From the NCBI GenBank assembly GCA_013003715.1, contig JABDIN010000059.1, positions 46,690-110,689 on the forward strand: a DNA stretch of 64,000 nt. Reading direction: 5' to 3'. The notes under the pieces were generated by a model. It saw nothing but the letters and a program-made list of their open reading frames with translations. It was not told the origin of the DNA and did not search any database. The stretch is from Desulfobacteraceae bacterium. GTDB taxonomy: Bacteria; Desulfobacterota; Desulfobacteria; Desulfobacterales; Desulfosarcinaceae. The translations under genes were made by a program, and so were the position numbers. This document shows positions 28,442 through 35,756 of this stretch, in pieces; the first letter of the stretch is position 1; every line of letters starts with the position of its first letter.

Positions 28442-28504
28442 ACGTTTTCCTTGTGCGACGAATATCGTTACCCGGTGTGGTGAAAAGAGTTTGCCCTCGC
28501 TAAA

Positions 28505-28601
28505 AGTAACATCGTTTTGCGAAAAAAAATACGTATCATTAATAACTTCGGGTAGTTATGAAAAGATATCCGCAGAGAAACAGATTGAAAGTAACAATGT
28601 T
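28505..28601. promoter_or_regulatory. Repeated AGTAACA motif upstream of tetR (operator candidates)
   Basis: AGTAACATCGTT (28505-28516) and AGTAACAATGTT (28590-28601) lie 65 and 150 bases upstream of the tetR ATG. A third copy, AGTAACATTGTT at 28881-28892 with the full dyad GTAACATTGTTAC, overlaps the mce stop codon. Their spacing fits operator half-sites or full sites for the adjacent TetR protein; this is inference. Confidence 0.4.
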
Positions 28602-28699
28602 TCTCATGGAAAAATAAACGTAAGCAAAAGAAATCAGGGTGTCAAGAGATTTTTAATGGCGTGCTGCGGAACCGGGTGGGCCGAACCACTGGTGGGAAC

Positions 28700-28724
28700 A
28701 ATAAAACCGGGCGATCACGCCCGG
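28700..28724 (-). terminator. Rho-independent terminator after mce
   Basis: CCGGGCG-ATCA-CGCCCGG (28707-28724) is a 7-base-pair G+C stem with a 4-base loop. Read on the minus strand it is followed by TTTTATTGTT. It ends the spoIIE-side/queA/tgt/mce transcription unit before tetR. Confidence 0.8.
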
Positions 28725-28890
28725 CTTCTTGAGGGGAAAAACCTTTTATATCAAAAGAAAAACAAAAGCAGACAACCGCTGGTCGCAACCTGAGCGAAAT
28801 CCATGCCGATGCAATGACCGTCCGTTAAAAACGGTGAACCATAGGGGGTGACGAGCGGACAAATCCGACGGAGTCGAAACAGTAACATTG

Positions 28891-29292
28891 TTACCGCTCA
28901 CACAACTCCACCAATACCCCACCGGTTGCCTTGGGGTGAAGGAAAGCGATCTTGGCGCCGCCGGCACCCTTACGCGGTTCCTGGTCGATGAGTCTCACCC
29001 CTTTTTCCTTGAGTTCGGCAAGAGCTGTTTCAATATTTTCCACCCGGAAGGCAATATGCTGAATACCCTGGCCTCGTTTTTCGATATATTTGGCCACCGG
29101 GCCATCCGGCGCGGTGGATTCCAGAAGCTCCACCTCGCTTTCGCTGATCGGGAAAAAAGCCGTGGTCACCTTCTGCTCCTCAACGGTTTCCGTCCCTTCG
29201 AATTCAAGGCCGAGGATACCGTTCCAAAACGCTTTCCCCTCGTCGATGCTGTTTACGGCAATCCCCAAATGATCTATTTTCAGAATCTTCAT
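28891..29292 (-). CDS. mce: Methylmalonyl-CoA epimerase
   Basis: A 133-residue vicinal-oxygen-chelate (glyoxalase fold) protein that interconverts (S)- and (R)-methylmalonyl-CoA. KIDHLGIAVNSIDEG carries the first metal His, a Glu lies in VELLESTAP, IQHIAFRV carries the second His, and GGVLVELCER the last Glu. It is 12 bases after the aminotransferase gene and is transcribed toward the mcm operon, separated from it by a terminator. It completes the pathway. Confidence 0.93.
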   Translation of the reverse strand: MKILKIDHLGIAVNSIDEGKAFWNGILGLEFEGTETVEEQKVTTAFFPISESEVELLESTAPDGPVAKYIEKRGQGIQHIAFRVENIETALAELKEKGVRLIDQEPRKGAGGAKIAFLHPKATGGVLVELCER

Positions 29293-29304
29293 GATTCCCC
29301 CCGG

Positions 29305-30486
29305 CTATCTGTATTTCTGCATAGCCCTCTTAAATCCCGGCAATGCGTTAACAATGGTGTCATCATTGACGCAAAAGGCGATCCTGAAATGTCCTGGGCC
29401 GGCAAAGCCGCTGCCCGGAACAACCAGGATCAATTCTTTTACCAGCTCCTGGGCAAAGGCCACATCGTCATCGATGGGAGAACGCGGGAACAGGTAAAAT
29501 GCGCCCGGCGGGACGACAAAATCATAGCCGGCATCGCGCAACCCGTCGCACAACAGGTCGCGTTTGCGCCTGTACTCGCCGATATCCACACTCATCCCCT
29601 GCAGGCAGGCGATGACGCGCTGCATGAGCGCCGGTGCGTTCACATATCCCAGGATACGGTTGGTAAGGGTCATGCCCGCAATCAGTTCCGATTTATAGGT
29701 GGCGTCCGGATTAACCGCCGCGAACCCGATGCGTTCTCCCGGAATGGAAAGATCCTTTGAATAAGAGGTGGCGATGATACTCTCCTTATATGCCTGGAAG
29801 ATACTCGGTACCGTATGATCGTCATAGACGATCTTTCGATAGGGTTCATCCGAAATCAGGTAAATGGTGCGCCCTGTCTCCGCGCTTTTGGCTTGAAGCA
29901 GCGATCCGAGGCGGCTGAGGCTTTCAGCGGAATAGATCTGCCCCGTCGGGTTGTTCGGTGAATTGATCAGCACCACCTTGGTCCGCGGTGTGATGGCAGC
30001 CGCCATGGCGTCCAGGTCCAGGGTGAAATCCGGATGGGTCGGCACCATTTGTATGTTTCCACCGTGATTATCCACATAAAAGCGGTATTCCACGAAACAG
30101 GGTGTGGGAACAACCACTTCATCGCCGGTGTCGAGCAAGGCCTTCAGGATCACATTCAATGCACCGGCCGCCCCGCAGGTCATGATCACGTCCTTGGCGT
30201 CTACAGCCACCCCCTGCTCCCGGGTCAGGTGGTCGCCGATGGAATCGCATACCTGGGGGAAACCGGACTGGGGCATGTAACAATGATCCCCCAACCCACA
30301 CGTGGATACGATATCGCGCAAAACTTCATTGAACTTCTCGGGTGGCGGCAGATTGGGATTGCCCAAGCTGAAATCAAACACTTTATCCGCACCGTGTTCC
30401 GCTTTCAGGCGAGCCCCTTCCTCGAACATCTTTCGAATCCAGGACGACTTTTCCATGGTACTCTTGATTTTCTTTGATACCGACAT
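29305..30486 (-). CDS. Class I/II PLP-dependent aminotransferase
   Basis: A 393-residue fold-type I aminotransferase of the aspartate aminotransferase group: INSPNNPTGQIY substrate/PLP segment, ISDEPYRKIVY, and the Schiff-base Lys in SYSKDLSIPGERIGF. A conserved C-terminal Arg lies in FRIAFCV. The amino acid substrate cannot be deduced; aspartate, alanine or aromatic donors are all possible. AGGAG precedes the ATG. It is cotranscribed with mce, so alanine/pyruvate or aspartate/oxaloacetate exchange would fit the neighbouring pathway. Confidence 0.88.
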   Translation of the reverse strand: MSVSKKIKSTMEKSSWIRKMFEEGARLKAEHGADKVFDFSLGNPNLPPPEKFNEVLRDIVSTCGLGDHCYMPQSGFPQVCDSIGDHLTREQGVAVDAKDVIMTCGAAGALNVILKALLDTGDEVVVPTPCFVEYRFYVDNHGGNIQMVPTHPDFTLDLDAMAAAITPRTKVVLINSPNNPTGQIYSAESLSRLGSLLQAKSAETGRTIYLISDEPYRKIVYDDHTVPSIFQAYKESIIATSYSKDLSIPGERIGFAAVNPDATYKSELIAGMTLTNRILGYVNAPALMQRVIACLQGMSVDIGEYRRKRDLLCDGLRDAGYDFVVPPGAFYLFPRSPIDDDVAFAQELVKELILVVPGSGFAGPGHFRIAFCVNDDTIVNALPGFKRAMQKYR

Positions 30487-30592
30487 GCCTAACTCCTGTT
30501 CCTAAATGATTGAGTAACGATCAATACGATGCACCAGACCACGAAACGCAGCCTATGGGGATTTCAGACAAATTTCAAGACTCAATTGGGGA

Positions 30593-30814
30593 TTAAACCG
30601 ACTCCACCCGTTTGACGTCCGGTATTTGCTCCCTGAGGGATCGTTCTATGCCGTTTTTCAATGTCATCTGGGACATAGGGCATCCGGCGCAGGCACCTTT
30701 CAGGCGAACCTTGACCACACCATCCACCACATCCACCAGCTCGACGTCTCCCCCGTCGGCCTGCAACATGGGCCGTATCTTTGCAAGGGCATCCTCGATT
30801 TTTTCTTTCATCAT
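30593..30814 (-). CDS. NifU-like iron-sulfur scaffold protein
   Basis: A 73-residue protein consisting only of the NifU C-terminal domain: PMLQADGGDVELVDVVDGVV then GACAGCPMSQMTL with the C-x2-C that bridges a transient cluster in the dimer. It helps build or hand over Fe-S clusters. Two adjacent ATGs follow GAGGAG. It is nine bases after tgt. Confidence 0.93.
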   Translation of the reverse strand: MMKEKIEDALAKIRPMLQADGGDVELVDVVDGVVKVRLKGACAGCPMSQMTLKNGIERSLREQIPDVKRVESV

Positions 30815-30823
30815 AGAACTCCT

Positions 30824-31942
30824 CTATTGTTTTTTTCTGGTTCGGTAAAAATCGCGTCGGAATGACGCGAATTCACCTTTTACTATAGACAGGCGCATCT
30901 GATTCACAAGGCTTAAATAATAGTGGACGTTGTGAATACTGTTCAGCCGATAAGCGAGAATTTCCCGGCAGGTGTACAGATGACGCAGGTATGCACGGGA
31001 GTATTTCCGGCAGGTATAGCAGGTGCACCCCTCCTCGATAGGTTCTATAGCGGTACGATGCTCGGCATTGCTGATATTGATGGTACCGAATCGGGTGAAC
31101 AACTGCCCGTTCCGGGCATTTCTGGTGGGCATCACACAATCGAACATATCCGCGCCAAGGGTCACCAACTCAACCAGGTCCTCCGGTGTTCCCACCCCCA
31201 TCACATATCGCGGTTTATCCGCGGGCAATTGGGGGAGCGTATGGGCCGCCATCTCCATCATGAGCGGCTTGGGTTCCCCCACACTGAGTCCCCCCACCGC
31301 ATACCCGGGGAAATCCAGATCGATCAGTTGCTGTACCGACAGGTCCCGCAAGTCCTTATACATTCCGCCCTGGACAATGCCGAACAGGCTGTTTTGGCCA
31401 TCCGTACGATTCATCCAGGTCGTCTTGCATCGTGCCGCCCAACGCGTGGTCAATTCAAGGGCCGATTTCGCCTGGTCATGGTCCGAAGGGTAGGCAATGC
31501 ACTGGTCCAGGCACATCATGATATCCGAGTTCAAACGGATCTGCATCTCAATGGACGCTTCGGGCGTCAACATGTGCCGGGACCCGTCGATGTGCGATTG
31601 AAAATTATAGCCCGTTTCACTGATCTTAGACAATTTGGCCAGGGAAAACACCTGAAATCCACCGCTGTCCGTCAGAATCGGATGCGGCCACTGCATAAAA
31701 TCGTGCAATCCGGAAAACAGATCGATGATATCACCGCCCGGTCTCAGGTAGAGGTGATAGGTATTGCCGAGGATAATCCGGGCGCCGTTTTCTTCCAGAT
31801 CTTCGGGAGAAAGCGACTTTACGGTTCCCAATGTGCCGACAGGCATAAATATGGGGGTCTGAATGGTCCCGTGGAGCGTGTGAACAGTTCCGGCCCGCGG
31901 TCCATCGGAAACGGGAGTGGAGTCGAGATTGAAAGTCAGCAT
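30824..31942 (-). CDS. tgt: Queuine/preQ1 tRNA-guanine transglycosylase
   Basis: A 372-residue TIM-barrel enzyme that swaps guanine 34 of GUN-anticodon tRNAs for preQ1. It shows the nucleophile/substrate segment ILTDSGGFQVFSLAKL, VGGLSVGEPK, DCVMPTRNARNG and the zinc site CTCYTCRKYSRAYLRHL. It sits beside queA, the next enzyme of queuosine synthesis, 34 bases downstream of it. Confidence 0.96.
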   Translation of the reverse strand: MLTFNLDSTPVSDGPRAGTVHTLHGTIQTPIFMPVGTLGTVKSLSPEDLEENGARIILGNTYHLYLRPGGDIIDLFSGLHDFMQWPHPILTDSGGFQVFSLAKLSKISETGYNFQSHIDGSRHMLTPEASIEMQIRLNSDIMMCLDQCIAYPSDHDQAKSALELTTRWAARCKTTWMNRTDGQNSLFGIVQGGMYKDLRDLSVQQLIDLDFPGYAVGGLSVGEPKPLMMEMAAHTLPQLPADKPRYVMGVGTPEDLVELVTLGADMFDCVMPTRNARNGQLFTRFGTINISNAEHRTAIEPIEEGCTCYTCRKYSRAYLRHLYTCREILAYRLNSIHNVHYYLSLVNQMRLSIVKGEFASFRRDFYRTRKKQ

Positions 31943-31976
31943 TATAATAAACTCGCTACTGGGTCATCGTGTGGAT

Positions 31977-33038
31977 TCAGGTCATCAGCATGGCATCGCC
32001 ATAACTGAAAAACCGGTAGTGTTTCTCCACCGCATGCGCATAGGCGGAGAGTATTTTCTCTCTGCCGCTAAAGGCGGACACCAGCATCAGCAGGGTGGAC
32101 TTGGGCAGATGAAAATTGGTAATCATGGCATCGATGGCTTTAAACCGGTATCCGGGATAAATGAATATGTCGCTGTGGCCGCTGCCCGGTGCGATGACGC
32201 CGTTATCATCGGCGGCATGTTCCAGGGTGCGGACACTGGTAGTGCCAACAGCAATCAGACGGCCGCCCCGGCCAACGGCGTTATTTATGGTGTCCGCGGC
32301 ATCCCTGCCGATGGAATAATACTCGGCATGCATTTTATGTTCACGGATATCGTCGACCCGCACGGGTACAAACGTACCGTATCCCACATGCAAGGTAATG
32401 GCGGCCCAGCCCACCCCTTTTGCTTTCAGCCGCCGGATCAGCCCCCTGGTGAAATGAAGGCCGGCGGTGGGAGCGGCGATGGCGCCTTTGTTTTGGGCAT
32501 AAACGGTTTGGTATGCGGTGCGGTCCCGGGGCTCCTCATTTTCACCGTCCCGCCGGATATAATGGGGGAGCGGCAGATTGCCGATGTGCGCCAGGATCCG
32601 GTCAAAATCCTGATCGCAATGAAATGCCACGGTGAACACCCCCTCATCGAATCCAAGGACCTCTGCGGACAACGATTCATCAAAAAGAATGGATGTGCCG
32701 GGTTTGGGACGCTTTGACGCCTTGATCAGGCATTGAAACAACAATTCTTCGGAAGGTTTCGACCCGGTGGTTCTGCGGTAATAATCCAGAATCAGCACCT
32801 CCACCTTGCCGCCGGTGGTTTTACGACCGGTCAATCGGCCGGGTACCACCTCGGTATTGTTGACCACCAGGACGTCACCGGGATCGATCAGATCATAAAT
32901 GCCGTCGAAGGCAAGGTGGGTGATAGCGCCGGAGCGTCTGTCCAGATGGAGAAGCCTGGATTTGTCCCGCCGGGCGACCGGGTGCTGGGCGATCATGGAT
33001 TCCGGTAAATGATAATTATAATCTTCGAGTCGGTACAT
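31977..33038 (-). CDS. queA: S-adenosylmethionine:tRNA ribosyltransferase-isomerase
   Basis: A 353-residue enzyme that transfers the ribosyl part of SAM to preQ1-tRNA, making epoxyqueuosine. It has the normal N-terminus MYRLEDYNYHLPESMIAQ, the VVNNTEVVPGRL and TAGLHFT segments, and the C-terminal TNFHLPKSTLLMLVSAF signature. The start is the ATG at 33038; a GTG four codons earlier is in frame. Confidence 0.96.
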   Translation of the reverse strand: MYRLEDYNYHLPESMIAQHPVARRDKSRLLHLDRRSGAITHLAFDGIYDLIDPGDVLVVNNTEVVPGRLTGRKTTGGKVEVLILDYYRRTTGSKPSEELLFQCLIKASKRPKPGTSILFDESLSAEVLGFDEGVFTVAFHCDQDFDRILAHIGNLPLPHYIRRDGENEEPRDRTAYQTVYAQNKGAIAAPTAGLHFTRGLIRRLKAKGVGWAAITLHVGYGTFVPVRVDDIREHKMHAEYYSIGRDAADTINNAVGRGGRLIAVGTTSVRTLEHAADDNGVIAPGSGHSDIFIYPGYRFKAIDAMITNFHLPKSTLLMLVSAFSGREKILSAYAHAVEKHYRFFSYGDAMLMT

Positions 33039-33107
33039 AGCTTCAATCACTCGCGTTCAATGAACAAAAAAACAGAATGGTGGCGGTCATGGATTCGGAC
33101 ATACACA

Positions 33108-33293
33108 TCAGGTTCGCCCCAGATAAACCAGAACCAGGCCGACGAGCATGATCACGAGGCCGAATCCCCGCAGTGAAGACTCGGGCATGGCCAGCATGGC
33201 TTTCACCCACAATTTCATTTTATCCGGAAAAATAAAATAGGGGACACCTTCCACAACCATCACCATTCCAATGACACACAAAAAGAAATCCAT
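33108..33293 (-). CDS. DUF2065 small membrane protein
   Basis: A 61-residue protein with two membrane helices around a short loop containing PYFIFPDKMKLW and MPESSLRGFGL, which is the DUF2065 (YjeT-like) signature. No function is known. It lies 25 bases after the SpoIIE phosphatase stop and 69 bases before queA. Confidence 0.85.
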   Translation of the reverse strand: MDFFLCVIGMVMVVEGVPYFIFPDKMKLWVKAMLAMPESSLRGFGLVIMLVGLVLVYLGRT

Positions 33294-33318
33294 AATCCGT
33301 TTTAGCCCTTAATTATTA

Positions 33319-35466
33319 TCAACCGTCTTCCGAATTAATTTCAATAAGCTTGACCACCACCAGGGTTACATCATCGTCGGCTTCCAAATGATGCCGGAAT
33401 TTATCCAGTTCAGCGATGATGGTCTCCCCGATTTCCCGGGCGGACAAGCTGCTGCATCTTCGAATAATACTTTGCAGCCGGTCCGTACCGAACATCTCAT
33501 TCTCGGGGTTGACCGTCTCCCGGATACCATCGGTGCCGATAATCAGAACTTGCCCGGGACGCAGATCGGTTTCACTTTCGGTATAAGCCGAATCTTCAAA
33601 GACACCCAAGGGAACGCCTTGGCCGGACAGGTGGTCAAAGATGTCCAGGGTCGCATCGTAACGCAGCGCCGGGTCATGTCCGGCCCTCACCCACCGGAAC
33701 TTGTCCGCGGCATCATTGATTTCACCGTAAAACATGGTCATGAATTGGCCGGTATCCCCGACATCACGGGTCAGCAACCGGTTGATATCGGTCAAAATCT
33801 CGGCAGGTCCGCCGGGAAGCGATGCCCGCTGCCGGATAAACGCACGGGCGGTCGTCATCAGCAGGGCCGACGGAATACCATGGCCGGCGACATCGCCCAC
33901 CACGATGGCGACCTTGCAATTTCGTTTGCCGTCAACTTCAAGAAAATCAAAATAATCACCGCCGGTTTCATCGCAATATATGCTTTTCCCGAAGATGTCC
34001 AGCCCCTCGCATTGGGGGATATATTTCGGCAACAGATTCTGCTGCACCCCCTTGGCCAGATCCAGGGACTGGCGCATGCGATACCGCTCGAGCAATTGGG
34101 GGCCGACCATGTTGAAAACCGATCCCATTTCACCGAATTCATCGTGGGACTGAATTTCCACCCGGGCATTGAAGTCGCCTTCCGCAAGCCGCTTGGCACC
34201 TTCCACCAGGTCTTCGATGGGTTTGGTAATTTTACGGGAAAACCAGATACTGATGAAAACGAGCACCACCACGGCAATGGACACCCCCATCAGGGACAAC
34301 ATGGCCATTCGTCTGACCATTACCTCCACTTCGGTCTTTGCGATTTCAGCCTGCTTCAGGATCTCCGCATAAGGAAACACCAACACCAGCATGGCATTGG
34401 TATGGATGGGCCCGTAAGCCCAGAGGCTGTCCTGTCCCTCGAAGGGCATCCGCCGGACACCCCGGATACCCCGTTCGATATCATCCAGCATGGCGTTAAA
34501 GATATCGCTGTCATCCGACTTCAGGGGTTCGATATCAATTACCGTGTCCCATCGCCGATGGGTGATATCCGTGAGTTCATCGCGCGCCACAATGCGTGCG
34601 CTCCGTTCACCGGACTCCGGATCCTCGCTGATATAACTCAGAAACGAACGGGTCTCCGGGGTGATGTTGTACACCAGCATTTCCTGCTCAAGCAGGGCTC
34701 TGACCGGAATAATGAATGCCGTAACACCGGCCACCTTACCAGTGGCATCTATAACCGGTGTTCCCGCAGCCACCACCACCTGGCGGGTGCCGGGATCGAC
34801 ATAGGGATCGGACCAGTGGACTGTGCTTTTTTTGGCGGCCTCGTACCATGACTGGGTCCGCAGATCAAAATGTCGCGGGATTTTTCCATTGCCGGGGTAT
34901 ACACTGTGCAACCCGTTGTCCAACACCGTGTATTGCCAGAGAATCGATCCTTCAAAGTCCCTGTATAGCTCCTGGTAAGTCGGTGTGATTGAATTGAGCT
35001 TCTCCAGCATGGGCCGGATAGTGGCCCGGTCTATTCCCGGTGGCACGGCAAACACCTGGAACTCTGTGGAAATTTCCACCAGTTCGGCCGCACCGCCCCT
35101 TCCGGATCGCAAATGTTCCAGGGATTTTGACATATCGCGCGGAGCGGTTTCAGCGCGTTGGAAGTCCTCGGTAAAAAATACGGTCGCTCCCCTGCCGCCG
35201 GGCAGGGACAGTGCCCGGCTTGCAGTGGCGGACTGGTATTTAAGGCCCACCTCCACATGCTCTCTTCCCATCCAGATCACCGACGCATACCCATCCACCA
35301 GCAACCGGAGATGCTTATACGTTTCATCGATCAGATTTTCCCGGGCTCTCGCCACAAGCTCGTCGCCAAGCTGCCGCAAGGCCTTACCCCCGAACGTTCT
35401 GAGGGTGATCACCGGGACAAGCGCAATGGCCAGAAATAAAATCAGTATTTTCCATTGAAAACGCAT
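33319..35466 (-). CDS. Membrane sensor SpoIIE/RsbU-type serine phosphatase
   Basis: A 715-residue protein: a TM helix at residues 5-25, a periplasmic dCache-like sensor to about 380 (with YRDFEGSILWQYTVLDNGLH and WSDPYVDPGTRQVVVAAGTP), a second TM at about 390-412, a HAMP linker, and a PP2C/SpoIIE phosphatase with TGGDYFD, VVGDVAGHGIPSALLMTTAR, GTDGIRETVN and ADDDVTLVVVK. It should dephosphorylate an STAS antagonist in response to an external signal. The STAS and kinase genes are found across the divergent promoter, so it is the likely input of that module. Confidence 0.92.
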   Translation of the reverse strand: MRFQWKILILFLAIALVPVITLRTFGGKALRQLGDELVARARENLIDETYKHLRLLVDGYASVIWMGREHVEVGLKYQSATASRALSLPGGRGATVFFTEDFQRAETAPRDMSKSLEHLRSGRGGAAELVEISTEFQVFAVPPGIDRATIRPMLEKLNSITPTYQELYRDFEGSILWQYTVLDNGLHSVYPGNGKIPRHFDLRTQSWYEAAKKSTVHWSDPYVDPGTRQVVVAAGTPVIDATGKVAGVTAFIIPVRALLEQEMLVYNITPETRSFLSYISEDPESGERSARIVARDELTDITHRRWDTVIDIEPLKSDDSDIFNAMLDDIERGIRGVRRMPFEGQDSLWAYGPIHTNAMLVLVFPYAEILKQAEIAKTEVEVMVRRMAMLSLMGVSIAVVVLVFISIWFSRKITKPIEDLVEGAKRLAEGDFNARVEIQSHDEFGEMGSVFNMVGPQLLERYRMRQSLDLAKGVQQNLLPKYIPQCEGLDIFGKSIYCDETGGDYFDFLEVDGKRNCKVAIVVGDVAGHGIPSALLMTTARAFIRQRASLPGGPAEILTDINRLLTRDVGDTGQFMTMFYGEINDAADKFRWVRAGHDPALRYDATLDIFDHLSGQGVPLGVFEDSAYTESETDLRPGQVLIIGTDGIRETVNPENEMFGTDRLQSIIRRCSSLSAREIGETIIAELDKFRHHLEADDDVTLVVVKLIEINSEDG

Positions 35467-35593
35467 GGGTTTAAGTTGTCCTTTGGTAAACTTTTAATTG
35501 ATTGGCTAATGCTTATCATATTTGAGCCGCACAAATCAAAAACGTTAATCGGCATGCTTTTTAACTATATCCGAAAATAACCGGCAAAAATGT

Positions 35594-35629
35594 TATAATA
35601 CGCCATGCAAGACTGCTTTGCACTTGCAT
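35594..35629 (+). promoter_or_regulatory. Candidate promoter -10 and adjacent dyad for the ABC exporter gene
   Basis: A perfect TATAAT lies at 35594-35599 without a good -35 box at 17 bases. Just downstream, ATGCAAG (35605-35611) and CTTGCAT (35623-35629) form an inverted repeat at or after the predicted start of transcription, a position suited to a repressor or a leader hairpin. The leader would be about 150 bases. Confidence 0.4.
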
Positions 35630-35756
35630 TGGCCGCTGTTTTATGTAGCAATATACGACTATCCAAGAACGCCGGAAACGGACGGTTCCGCCCCAGTCGT
35701 TATTCACGGCAAACCGCACCGAAGCCCGTAATGCCTGTAAAAAGGAAAGTGAACTT

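Larger units (their letters stand above)
28442..28890. other. 449-base regulatory gap upstream of tetR-mcm
   Basis: A non-coding stretch between mce and tetR, both on the minus strand. It contains the mce terminator at 28700-28724, two AGTAACA-type motifs nearer tetR, and A+T-rich DNA that should hold the tetR-mcm promoter. A plus-strand frame of 100 codons at 28491 has no family features and was not accepted. Confidence 0.5.

Noticed and set aside
28491..28793. Plus-strand 100-codon frame in the tetR upstream gap
   Set aside because: No ribosome site, no family features, and it runs across the mce terminator hairpin.
30923..32008. Plus-strand frame of 361 codons
   Set aside because: It lies opposite tgt, a clear queuosine gene, and reads as low-complexity shadow sequence.
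33388..34851. Plus-strand frame of 487 codons
   Set aside because: Shadow of the SpoIIE phosphatase; its His/Gly/Gln-rich composition is typical of antisense frames at this base composition.
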